From: Deltaproteobacteria bacterium
GTDB taxonomy: Bacteria > Desulfobacterota_D > UBA1144 > Nemesobacterales > UBA2774
Length of the DNA: 59,320 nt
Direction: 5' to 3'
NCBI GenBank assembly: GCA_040223695.1
Contig: JAVKFU010000013.1
Location: 1-59,320, forward strand
Positions 44,372 through 52,222 of this stretch are shown here, in pieces; positions within the stretch are counted from its first letter, which is position 1; each line of letters opens with the position of its first letter. The notes below the pieces were generated by a model, which saw nothing but the letters and a program-made list of their open reading frames with translations, was not told the DNA's origin and did no database searches. The translations under genes and the position numbers were made by a program.

Positions 44372-44475
44372 CGTAGTACCCGTATCAGCTCTCTATCTAA
44401 TTTACAAAAAAGTTCGTAGCAAAAAATTCTGTATATTGTGTTACACGAGACTAAATAGTTAAAGCAGCGTCTAAT

Positions 44476-46194
44476 CTATTCAAAGGTTTGAATCCTGTAA
44501 AGTCCCGCGTATATGCCGTCTTTGGCTATCAGCTCTTCGTGGCTTCCGTACTCGACGAGCCTTCCTCTCTCGAATACCGCTATAGAATCGAATCCGCTTA
44601 TAGACGGGACTCTACTCGAAATCGCAAGCAGCGTCCTCCCCTTCATCTCCCTTCTCAGGTTTCTCAACACCAGACTCTCGGTTCTCAAATCAAGCGATGA
44701 AAACACGTCGTCAAGTATAAGCACGCTTGGATTTAATAGTATCGCTCTTGCGAGAGCAAGCCTCTGCCTCTGTCCGCCGGAAAGGCTGAGCCCCCTCTCC
44801 CCCACCCTTGCGTCGAAACCGCCCGGAAAGTCGAGTATCTCGTCATATATCTCGGCTACCCTGGCCGCGTTTTCGACATCGGAATCCGTAATTTCGGGAT
44901 TCATAAAGGATATGTTGTCCCTCACGGTTCCGCTGAAAACGGTGGTCTCCTGAGGGACGTATATGACCCCCTCCCTGAGGCTCTCTTTTTTGATATCCCT
45001 CACGTCCACACCGTCTATAAACATGGTGTTTTCGGGCGGCTCCTCAACCCTGGTAAGAAGCTGGAAGAGAGTGGTTTTCCCCGAGCCCGTAGCACCCGTA
45101 ACTCCTATGGCTTTACCCGAAGGAATGCTCAGAGACACATCCTTTAACGCCCTTTTCCCGTTGTACGAGTAGCTTAGATTCCTTAATTCGATACTGCCAC
45201 TTATATCGAGCTCTACCGTGCCTGACTCGTGTACGGACTGGGGCATTACCTGAAGGATGTTATTTATCCTGTTCAAAGAGGCGTTTCCTCTCTTTATTAT
45301 GTCGACCGCCCACCCCATTGCCATCATGGGCCATGTGAGCATGGTCAGATATACGAGTATGGCGGCAAAGTCGCCCAGAGTGATATCGAGCGTAATAGTT
45401 TTTATGCCGCCAAACCAGAGAAAAATCGCGGTTGCGGTACCTGCCAGAAAAGTTATTACCGGCTGATACACCCCCCAAATTTTAATAAGATGAAGGTTCT
45501 TGTCGAGGTAATCCGAGCTCGATTTACGAAAGTCATTCGTTTCCGCGTCTTCTCTTACGAAGGCCTTTACTACCTTTATGCCCGATATGGATGCCCGAGC
45601 GCTTTCAGTGAGCGTCGAGAACGAGTCCTGGACCTTCTGGAACCTCTTTTCGATCATTTTGCCGAATTTATATATGATTAAGCCGAGTATCGGGAATGGG
45701 ATAAAGGCATACAGAGTGAGCTCCGGAGAAATATATAACATCGCGGCGAAGATGAATATCAGGAGAAAAATGCCGTCATAGGCAACAAGAACCCCCAGAC
45801 CGCACGCGAATTTAAGGGTCTCGATGTCATTTACGGTATGAGCCATAAGGTCTCCTACCTTTCTCTGTGAAAAGAAATCGAAATGAAGGCTCTGAAGGTG
45901 GGAAAAGAACTCGTTCCTGAGAGACTGTTCAATCTTCCGTGCAGCGCCCATAATGAAATACCGCCAGAAGAATCTGAATACGGACATGGCTACCGCAATG
46001 ACGAGCATGTAGAGCCCGTACTTCGAGAGGGCCCTGAAATCAGCGCCCTCAAGCGTGAGTGTATCAATAACCCTTTCTATGATTAGAGGAATCGAGAGCT
46101 GGCAAACATCCACCAGAGAAAGCGCCAGCAATCCCGCGAGAAAGGAATATTTAAACTTTCGCAACAACGAAAATAGCGTTTTCTTCTTATTCAT
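44476..46194 (-). CDS. ABC exporter half-transporter, MdlA-like, with degenerate catalytic site
   Basis: A 572-residue exporter half with six helices (about 15-300) and an ATPase domain from about 335. Walker A is GATGSGKTT (367-375), the signature LSGGQ is intact (471-475), but Walker B ends LILDD with Asp496 in place of the catalytic Glu, and the switch His is Ser527 (AISSR). Such half-sites are typical of heterodimeric exporters (TM287/288 type). The half at 3940-6006 has an intact Glu and His but a broken signature, so the two would form one consensus and one dead ATP site. No substrate is indicated. Confidence 0.92.
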   Translation of the reverse strand: MNKKKTLFSLLRKFKYSFLAGLLALSLVDVCQLSIPLIIERVIDTLTLEGADFRALSKYGLYMLVIAVAMSVFRFFWRYFIMGAARKIEQSLRNEFFSHLQSLHFDFFSQRKVGDLMAHTVNDIETLKFACGLGVLVAYDGIFLLIFIFAAMLYISPELTLYAFIPFPILGLIIYKFGKMIEKRFQKVQDSFSTLTESARASISGIKVVKAFVREDAETNDFRKSSSDYLDKNLHLIKIWGVYQPVITFLAGTATAIFLWFGGIKTITLDITLGDFAAILVYLTMLTWPMMAMGWAVDIIKRGNASLNRINNILQVMPQSVHESGTVELDISGSIELRNLSYSYNGKRALKDVSLSIPSGKAIGVTGATGSGKTTLFQLLTRVEEPPENTMFIDGVDVRDIKKESLREGVIYVPQETTVFSGTVRDNISFMNPEITDSDVENAARVAEIYDEILDFPGGFDARVGERGLSLSGGQRQRLALARAILLNPSVLILDDVFSSLDLRTESLVLRNLRREMKGRTLLAISSRVPSISGFDSIAVFERGRLVEYGSHEELIAKDGIYAGLYRIQTFE

Positions 46195-46458
46195 GGGAAT
46201 AAAATTGTTGGGACCAACATTATTAAGTCACAGGATTATTGAATGGAATAGTATACCTGAACGCAGGGTGAGGCCTTTTTCCGAAACCTCGATTTTGAGG
46301 TTATTCGGGCACAGGTAGAGAACCGATTAACTCAAGAATCGGACGCTTGAATTTTAAACCGCTTCATGCGAGCAAACCCACTGCCTGATACAACCCGTAT
46401 GGCCAGGGAATATTCATTCATTACATTACAGGTCTAGCAGAAAATCAGACCAGGTGCG

Positions 46459-47052
46459 TTAAGGCGCGGATTTAACCCCTTTGCCCATTTTGTTTGTATA
46501 TAAAACCTCGCCGTCAGGAGAGTACTGAGCCGTAAACCACCTTATATCGTCGGGCTCATCCCCTCCGAAGTTTATTCTGGCTATTATGGACGTTAACTGA
46601 TTCTGATCGTCATATTTGTCTTTTACGATTATCGATCCCGGCGGCAGCGGTTTTACTTTGTCTTCGAGCGCCTTGTAAGCCTTATCGTTCAGATACGTTT
46701 TATAGTAACTGCCGGATTTAGCACCATTTTTCGATACCTCGGGTCCCGCGAACTCCTTCCAGTGCATCCGGTAATTCTCGGTCTGAATCAGCTTCCAGAG
46801 CTCGGCCGCAATCTCGGGCGGAGCTTTTTCACCCCACTCCCTCAACTGCTCTTCATGCATTTCCTCGGTCTTATCAACCACATCTTCTACCGCCTCGTCC
46901 ACTTCCCCGGCTCCCCGGGAAATATCTTCTTTTACCTCCTCCGTAGTTGATGCCTTATTTTCAGTTCCTGAATTTTGTTCGGAATTGTTACAGCCCGCGT
47001 AGATGAAACAAGTCCCTATGAGCAAAACCGCAAGTAAATATGAAGTTCTCAT
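46459..47052 (-). CDS. Lipoprotein with cytochrome-P460-like domain lacking the heme motif
   Basis: A 197-residue lipoprotein. The ATG at 47052 is chosen because GGAGGAG lies 5 nt upstream and the product then starts MRTSYLLAVLLIG with a lipobox IYAGC; a start at 47070 is less likely. A Glu-rich linker precedes a domain resembling the P460 fold (YYKTYLNDKAYKAL, GSIIVKDKY, WFTAQYSPDGEVLY). No CxxCH is present, so it is unlikely to bind heme covalently. The function is unknown. Confidence 0.72.
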   Translation of the reverse strand: MRTSYLLAVLLIGTCFIYAGCNNSEQNSGTENKASTTEEVKEDISRGAGEVDEAVEDVVDKTEEMHEEQLREWGEKAPPEIAAELWKLIQTENYRMHWKEFAGPEVSKNGAKSGSYYKTYLNDKAYKALEDKVKPLPPGSIIVKDKYDDQNQLTSIIARINFGGDEPDDIRWFTAQYSPDGEVLYTNKMGKGVKSAP

Positions 47053-47253
47053 TTTCTCCTCCAATCTCATTTTGAGTGATTATTCTATCATCACGACAGA
47101 TGATAATGCAAGAACGGTTACATCAATTATGCAGACGTATTAGCTCGAATTACCCGAGATTCGGCTGAATAAACGCAGTTATTTCCATAAAACATTCATT
47201 ATCAATCGCGGGGTGAAAAAATATCCTAATTTGCAAGTTTTCAGAAAAATAAC

Positions 47254-47282
47254 TTGACAAAGTTTTTGATATCTACTAATAT
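47254..47282 (+). promoter_or_regulatory. Near-consensus sigma-70 promoter of the TetR gene
   Basis: TTGACA (47254-47259), a 17-bp spacer and TAATAT (47277-47282). Transcription would start near 47289, the first base of the operator palindrome. Confidence 0.75.
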
Positions 47283-47288
47283 GTCATG

Positions 47289-47302
47289 ACTGACTAGTCA
47301 GT
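47289..47302. promoter_or_regulatory. Palindromic operator at the TetR transcription start
   Basis: ACTGACTAGTCAGT is a perfect 14-bp palindrome, 7 bp after the -10 box and 12 bp before the first possible start codon. TGACTAGTCA-type cores are common TetR/AcrR operators. Binding would block the promoter, so autorepression is likely. Confidence 0.72.
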
Positions 47303-47313
47303 TCAATGCAACG

Positions 47314-47967
47314 GTGATGGGTCGAAAAATGGCTAAGCCACATAAATCAATTAACAAACAGGTATCAGCGGGCAAAAGGCAGCTGAGAAAGACAGGGCGC
47401 ACGGAAGAAATTATAAAGGCTGCGGCCAGTCTCTTTTCCAACAAAAGCTATCACGATGTAACGATGGACCAGATAGCCGCCGAAGTAGGCGTCGCGAAAG
47501 GCACAATTTATCTGTATTTTGACTCGAAAGAAAATCTTTATCTGGAGATTCTGGAGGATACCTACGAAGAGATCGAATCCATTCTGGAGAAAGAGATAGC
47601 CAAGAGCGACTCCGCACCGCAAAAGCTTAAAAAGATACTCATGCTGATTTTCAAGTTCTATCTACAGAACATGGACGTGCTGCGCATCTTAAGCAGGGAT
47701 GAAACCCACCTCATACGCGAGCACTACGAATTTACAGAGCACTGGAGACTGAGAAGAATAAAGCTCTATCAAAAAATTTTGGAAAAAGGTATAAAGGAAG
47801 GATCGTTCCGGGCCGCCAACACAGAGCTTACCGCTCTAATAATTTTCGGTTTGGTCAGGTCCGTAATGTTTTTCTACCATACCGAAAAAAGTGCAGGGGA
47901 GATAGCAGAAGAGGTATTCTCGATGATTTCCCAGGGAATCCTGGTCCCTGGTGCGGAGAATGCCTGA
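47314..47967 (+). CDS. TetR family transcriptional regulator
   Basis: A 217-residue regulator. The N-terminal helix-turn-helix is at about 28-75 (IIKAAASLF...VTMDQIAAEVGVAKGTIYLYFDSKENLY). The C-terminal ligand domain is all helical and resembles the FadR/YsiA-like group. Start codons GTG 47314, ATG 47317 and ATG 47329 are all possible, with no strong ribosome site. The next gene, an aminotransferase, has its own strong ribosome site 60 bp downstream and may be in the same transcript. Confidence 0.9.
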   Translation: MMGRKMAKPHKSINKQVSAGKRQLRKTGRTEEIIKAAASLFSNKSYHDVTMDQIAAEVGVAKGTIYLYFDSKENLYLEILEDTYEEIESILEKEIAKSDSAPQKLKKILMLIFKFYLQNMDVLRILSRDETHLIREHYEFTEHWRLRRIKLYQKILEKGIKEGSFRAANTELTALIIFGLVRSVMFFYHTEKSAGEIAEEVFSMISQGILVPGAENA

Positions 47968-48027
47968 GGGGAGAGGTTTTATGAGTATAGATTTACAAAT
48001 CATTCATCAATTAAGGAGGTATTTCAA

Positions 48028-49212
48028 ATGGCAGTTTCATATCCATTCAGTACAAAGATAAGCCATTTCGTTCCACCTAAGCAATGGGCCAGCATGCGAG
48101 TCGCCCGGGAGCTGGAGAAAAAGACCGGGCAGAGGGTTATCCATTTCGAAAAAGGGGATTATCAAGGTCCTGATTTCGATACACCGGAGCACATACTTGA
48201 GGCTACAGAGGACGCGCTCAGAGCGGGATATGTCAGATACGACCCGGGTCCGGGCCTCTCGGAGCTCAGGGAAGCCATAGCCGAAGAAGTAACGAGCAGG
48301 GGCAGAAAAACAAAACCCGAAGAGGTAATAGTAACTGCAGGAGCAAAACACGCGCTCACTATGACACTGCTGACATTCCTAGAAGAAGGGGATGAAGTGA
48401 TATTCCCTAATCCCGGCTATCCGCCCGACGAAGTATGGGCAAAATATGTCAGAGCAAACATAAAACACACCCCGCTTACAAAGCCCGATTGGCAGTTCGA
48501 TATAGAGAAGCTGGAAGGCATGATCACACCCAAAACAAAACTGCTGATCATTAACACTCCTCAAAGACCGAACGGACACCTCGTGGAAAATCCCGAGGAG
48601 ATTGCGGAGCTTTGTTTTAAATATCCTAACCTGATGGTTATATCGGACGAGATATTTTCCCATGTAACTTTCGACAAACCGCACAAGACGATATCCGCGG
48701 TTCCGGGAATGGAGGATAAAACGATTGTAATCGACACGTTCTCCAAGACATACGCCATGACCGGGTGGAGAATCGGCTGGGCTGTGGCCCCCGTGCCGGT
48801 TATAGACAAGCTGTCTATTTTCCTTCAGGACTCTATCACAAACGTTGCGGCCTTTATTCAGAAAGCGGCCTACGCCGCTATATCCGGGCCTCAGGACTGG
48901 ACCGTTCAAAAAACACAGCTCCTTAAAGAAAAGCGCAACAGAATGGTAGAAGGGCTTAATTCGGTACCCGGTATAAAATGCGATTATCCCGACGGAGCCT
49001 TTTATGCCTTTGCCGATATTACGGGAACCGGTCTTACATCCCAGGAATTCACGGACCAGCTCGTAGAGAAGGTCGGTGTGGCAGTGGTCGCGGGCACCGC
49101 GTTCGGCAGCCAGGGAGAAGGTTTCGTAAGGGTTACATACGCGTGCGCCGACGAAGATATAGACGAAGGAATAAGAAGGATGAAAGACGCCGATCTCAAA
49201 AAATCGGCCTAG
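48028..49212 (+). CDS. PLP-dependent aminotransferase, class I/II
   Basis: A 394-residue fold-type I enzyme. VTAGAKHALTMTLLTF is the cofactor-phosphate region, NTPQRPNGHLV the substrate region, SDEIFSHVTF the pyridine-ring Asp and DTFSKTYAMTGWRIGW the Schiff-base Lys. A late Arg lies in EGFVRVTYA. It resembles AspB-type aminotransferases. AAGGAGG stands upstream of the ATG. The amino acid used is not certain. Confidence 0.92.
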   Translation: MAVSYPFSTKISHFVPPKQWASMRVARELEKKTGQRVIHFEKGDYQGPDFDTPEHILEATEDALRAGYVRYDPGPGLSELREAIAEEVTSRGRKTKPEEVIVTAGAKHALTMTLLTFLEEGDEVIFPNPGYPPDEVWAKYVRANIKHTPLTKPDWQFDIEKLEGMITPKTKLLIINTPQRPNGHLVENPEEIAELCFKYPNLMVISDEIFSHVTFDKPHKTISAVPGMEDKTIVIDTFSKTYAMTGWRIGWAVAPVPVIDKLSIFLQDSITNVAAFIQKAAYAAISGPQDWTVQKTQLLKEKRNRMVEGLNSVPGIKCDYPDGAFYAFADITGTGLTSQEFTDQLVEKVGVAVVAGTAFGSQGEGFVRVTYACADEDIDEGIRRMKDADLKKSA

Positions 49213-49229
49213 CTTTGGGAAACCGGAGA

Positions 49230-49281
49230 CAAGCTTTTATCCTCTGCCGTTATGAAAAAAAGGCCGGAGGATAAAAGCTTG
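49230..49281. other. Long perfect inverted repeat after the aminotransferase gene
   Basis: CAAGCTTTTATCCTC (49230-49244) and GAGGATAAAAGCTTG (49267-49281) are perfectly complementary over 15 bp, with two further pairs inside and an A-rich loop. The hairpin lies 18 bp after the stop. No T-run follows, so this may stabilise the 3' end or act as a factor-dependent terminator, or be a dispersed repeat unit. Confidence 0.6.
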
Positions 49282-49368
49282 AATCCGTCTCTGTATATAA
49301 AATAAAATTCCAGTATCCATAAAATTTTTATTGCAAATTGCGTCTGAATTGATAAAACTAAGTTATTA

Positions 49369-50217
49369 GTGATGCTAAAGAATATCGTAAAAAAACGAAA
49401 TCTATTATTAAGGCCGCTCCTGGCACTCTTGATTTTTGCTCTGTCGGGCTCGCTTGTTTTTTCATGCTACAAGGCCCCGGTCACCGGGAGGTCCCAGTTC
49501 ATACTTCTTTCTCAGTCAGAAGAGAATCAGCTGGGTCTTGCGGCATTTCAGGAAGTGCTCAAAGAAGAGGAAGTATCGAATAACCCGAAATATAACAACG
49601 CAGTAACAAGAGTTGGCCAAAGAATTGCGCGAGTATCCGATACGCCCGCGTATAATTGGGATTTCAAGGTGCTGGATGACGACGAGCAGATAAACGCATT
49701 CGCGCTTCCGGGCGGTAAGGTAGGAGTATATACGGGCATACTGCCGGTCGCCCAGACGGACGCGGGGCTGGCAACGGTCATGGCCCATGAAGTAGCCCAC
49801 GTCGCCGCTCGCCACGGCGGAGAGAGGGTATCCGCCGACGTGCTGGCTCAAATAGGTGCAGTCGGCCTGAGCGCGGCTCTCGGAGGGAGCGACCCCTGGG
49901 TCTCAACCGCAATCATGCAGGCCTACGGCGTAGGCGTAAATGTGGGCGGTATGCTGCCCTTCAGCAGATCCCAGGAGGCCGAGGCGGACCGTATCGGCCT
50001 TGTATATATGGCGAAGGCCGGATACGACCCGAGGGAGGCCATAGCTTTCTGGCAGAGAATGGACGCGGCTGTCAAAGGGAAACCCCGGCCCCCTGAATTT
50101 CTTTCCACCCATCCGGGCTACGGAACGAGGATAGGCAATCTGCAAAGGTCGCTTCCTGAAGCGCTGCCCTACTATGAGAGTTCCGACAAGGCCCCGAACA
50201 ATAAAATCACGAATTGA
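49369..50217 (+). CDS. M48 family metalloprotease lipoprotein (BepA/LoiP-like)
   Basis: A 282-residue periplasmic protease. The signal peptide ends in a lipobox-like LVFSC (Cys33). The zinc motif is HEVAHVAARHGGER and the third ligand lies in SQEAEADRIGLVYMAKAGYDP. STHPGYGTRIGNL is the conserved tail. It likely helps quality control of outer-membrane proteins. GTG at 49369 or ATG at 49372 starts it. Confidence 0.92.
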   Translation: MMLKNIVKKRNLLLRPLLALLIFALSGSLVFSCYKAPVTGRSQFILLSQSEENQLGLAAFQEVLKEEEVSNNPKYNNAVTRVGQRIARVSDTPAYNWDFKVLDDDEQINAFALPGGKVGVYTGILPVAQTDAGLATVMAHEVAHVAARHGGERVSADVLAQIGAVGLSAALGGSDPWVSTAIMQAYGVGVNVGGMLPFSRSQEAEADRIGLVYMAKAGYDPREAIAFWQRMDAAVKGKPRPPEFLSTHPGYGTRIGNLQRSLPEALPYYESSDKAPNNKITN

Positions 50218-50303
50218 GTAAGGGTCGTGAGTAACGGACAGTCAAAACCGGGAATTCATATTCCTGCCGCCGGAGAGCCGGGCTTCGCCGAGTAATAAAT
50301 TAA

Positions 50304-50960
50304 ATGACAAAATCCGAACGTATTAATAAGCTCTACGATGCGTTATATAAAAGCTACGGCCCTCAGGGCTGGTGGCCCGGAGAAAGCAAGCTTGAGTACG
50401 TGCTCGGAGCCATACTCACTCAGAGTGCGTCCTGGAAAAACGTTGAGAAGGCGTTAGATAATCTAAAAATGGCGAATCTTATATCCGTCGAGAAACTAAA
50501 CATGATTACGGCGGATGAGCTTGCTCCCCTCATCAGGCCTTCGGGGTACTATAATCAGAAGGCATTAAAAATAAAGAACTTTATCAATTTCCTTATTCGG
50601 CATTACTCGGGCAGTCTCGATCGAATGCTCAGGGAAGAGAGATCCGTTCTCAGAGACAAGCTGCTCGGAATAAAGGGCATAGGGCCCGAAACCGCCGACA
50701 GCATAATGCTGTACGCTGGAGACATTCCGGTATTCGTGATAGACGCATACACCTACAGGGTAATGTCGAGGCACGGACTCGTGCCCGAGGAAACTAACTA
50801 CGGTGAAATGCAGGATATAATAATGGGTTCACTGACCGAGGACGCGGGCATTTTTAACGAATACCATGCCCTGCTGGTAAAAGTGGGGAAAGAACACTGC
50901 AAAAAGCGCGCCCCTCAATGTAAGGGATGCCCGCTCGAGTACGACCCTCATGCGGTTTGA
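50304..50960 (+). CDS. Endonuclease III-like DNA glycosylase, MagIII-type
   Basis: A 218-residue HhH-GPD glycosylase. The hairpin is LLGIKGIGPETADSIMLYA and the catalytic Asp lies in VIDAYTYRV. The C-terminus has only three Cys, Cx6CxxC (HCKKRAPQCKGCPLE), instead of the four of Nth. This matches the COG2231 group that includes H. pylori MagIII, a 3-methyladenine glycosylase. Repair of alkylated or oxidised bases is likely. Confidence 0.85.
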   Translation: MTKSERINKLYDALYKSYGPQGWWPGESKLEYVLGAILTQSASWKNVEKALDNLKMANLISVEKLNMITADELAPLIRPSGYYNQKALKIKNFINFLIRHYSGSLDRMLREERSVLRDKLLGIKGIGPETADSIMLYAGDIPVFVIDAYTYRVMSRHGLVPEETNYGEMQDIIMGSLTEDAGIFNEYHALLVKVGKEHCKKRAPQCKGCPLEYDPHAV

Positions 50961-50968
50961 AAAATACA

Positions 50969-51005
50969 GCGGCGCATTACCGCGTTAGACCGCACGGACT
51001 TTTAA
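50969..51005. terminator. Possible bidirectional terminator between convergent genes
   Basis: GCGG-CGC (50969-50975) pairs with GCG (50982-50984) and CCGC (50990-50993), leaving a 5-nt bulge. AAAAATA lies on the left and ACTTTT on the right, giving short T-runs in both directions. It lies between the ends of the glycosylase gene and rplT. Confidence 0.35.
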
Positions 51006-51045
51006 ACGAGATTTTATGGATTTAATCTGCAAATGAGCGCGGCAG

Positions 51046-51399
51046 TTAATTGAGCCCTGTTTTGGCGACATCGACTACGGCTTTGAAGCTTTCCGGCTCC
51101 CTTATCGCCATTTCCGACAGGGTTTTTCTGTCGAGCTCGACACCGGCTTTCTTCAACGATCCCATAAACTTGCTGTAAGAAAGACCGTGAGGTCTCACAG
51201 CCGCGTTTATTCTCGCAATCCAGAGACGTCTGAAATCCCTTTTCCTCTGTCTTCTGTCCCTGTAAGCGAAAGCAAGGGCGCGGATTACGGTTTCCTTTGC
51301 CCTTCTGATATTATTCTTTCTTCTGCCCCAGTAACCCTTAGCCTGCTTCAGCAGTCTCTTTCTTCTCTTCCGGGACGCTACCCCTCTTTTTATTCTCAT
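51046..51399 (-). CDS. rplT: 50S ribosomal protein L20
   Basis: A 117-residue large-subunit protein that binds 23S rRNA and is needed early in assembly. [35 protein letters not shown] and [10 protein letters not shown] are invariant-type segments. It is the last gene of the thrS-infC-rpmI-rplT group, 69 bp after rpmI. L20 autoregulates this operon in many bacteria; I did not find its mRNA site here. Confidence 0.98.
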   Translation of the reverse strand: MRIKRGVASRKRRKRLLKQAKGYWGRRKNNIRRAKETVIRALAFAYRDRRQRKRDFRRLWIARINAAVRPHGLSYSKFMGSLKKAGVELDRKTLSEMAIREPESFKAVVDVAKTGLN

Positions 51400-51468
51400 T
51401 TCAAACTCCCTTCGATCATAGGATCGTCAAATTCAATCTTTATGCGAACTAACTTACCTTATTAAGAA

Positions 51469-51672
51469 TTATTTATACGGAACGTATGTTTTAATTCTCT
51501 TCGCTGCGGCGCCTTCGAGAAAATCAGGTGATTTTAGTCTTCTGACTCGCTTCCTGTTCTTCTTTATGTTTAAGTGGCTTCCGCCTCCGCGGTTCCTTTT
51601 CACTTTTCCGCCGGCTGTTACCCTGAATCTCTTCGCGGCGCTTCTGTTTGTTTTAACTTTCAGTTTTGGCAC
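51469..51672 (-). CDS. rpmI: 50S ribosomal protein L35
   Basis: A 67-residue basic protein beginning (V)PKLKVKTNRSAAKRF, matching the MPKLKT start of the family. The GTG at 51672 is chosen because AGGAGGT lies 10-11 nt upstream; the GTG at 51684 overlaps that ribosome site and would add GKK to the N-terminus. The start lies inside the 3' end of infC (20-bp overlap). Confidence 0.96.
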   Translation of the reverse strand: MPKLKVKTNRSAAKRFRVTAGGKVKRNRGGGSHLNIKKNRKRVRRLKSPDFLEGAAAKRIKTYVPYK

Positions 51673-52222
51673 TTTCTTTCCCACCTCCTGAGCTTTTCTT
51701 AGGCGACAGAACCATTATCAGGTTTTTACCCTCGAGCCTGGGAGCCATATCGACGCCGCCTACATCCGCCACTCTTTCAACTATCTTGTTTGCGAGCATC
51801 CTGCCTATCTCCGGGTGAACTATTTCCCTTCCTCTGAAGAATATCCTTATTTTCGCCTTGTTTTCGTCCTCGAGAAATTCCCTGATGCGGTTTATCTTAA
51901 CGTCGAGATCGTGCTCGCCGATATTCGGGCGGAACTTAACTTCTTTCACAGTCTGTGTCTTCTGCTTTTTGGCATTGGCCTGTTTCTTTAACTCATACTT
52001 ATATTTGCCGTAATCCATCAACCTGCAAACAGGGGGATTGGCATTCGGGGCAACCTCTACAAGATCGACTCCCCTTTCTTCAGATATATTAAGCGCCTCA
52101 CGAATCGGAACCACCCCGAGCTGTTCACCGCCCACGTCGACAAGCCTGACTTCCCGCGCTCTGATCCTCTGGTTTATCCGAACTTCCGGTTCTCTGCTTC
52201 TGGACCCTTTAGACTTTCTTAT
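51653..52222 (-). CDS. infC: Translation initiation factor IF-3
   Basis: Binds the 30S subunit and checks the start codon. The protein is 189 residues from ATA at 52222. EVRINQRIRAREVRLVD starts the N-domain, then CRLMDYGKYKYE; the C-domain has VKEVKFRPNIGEHD and IFFRGREIVHPEIG. The upstream TTG at 52243 is directly followed by GGAGGGAGGT, which can only be the ribosome site. The codon at the right distance (9 nt) is ATA, and it overlaps the thrS stop (ATAA). Rare starts (ATT, ATA) are known for infC and serve its autoregulation. Confidence 0.95.
   Translation of the reverse strand: MRKSKGSRSREPEVRINQRIRAREVRLVDVGGEQLGVVPIREALNISEERGVDLVEVAPNANPPVCRLMDYGKYKYELKKQANAKKQKTQTVKEVKFRPNIGEHDLDVKINRIREFLEDENKAKIRIFFRGREIVHPEIGRMLANKIVERVADVGGVDMAPRLEGKNLIMVLSPKKSSGGGKESAKTES

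Noticed and set aside
46281-46308. Hairpin CCGAA-ACCTC/GAGGT-ta-TTCGG between the ABC gene and the lipoprotein gene
   Set aside because: There is no T-run in either direction for a terminator. It lies upstream of the leftward ABC gene without a clear role. The 264-bp spacer holds no gene.
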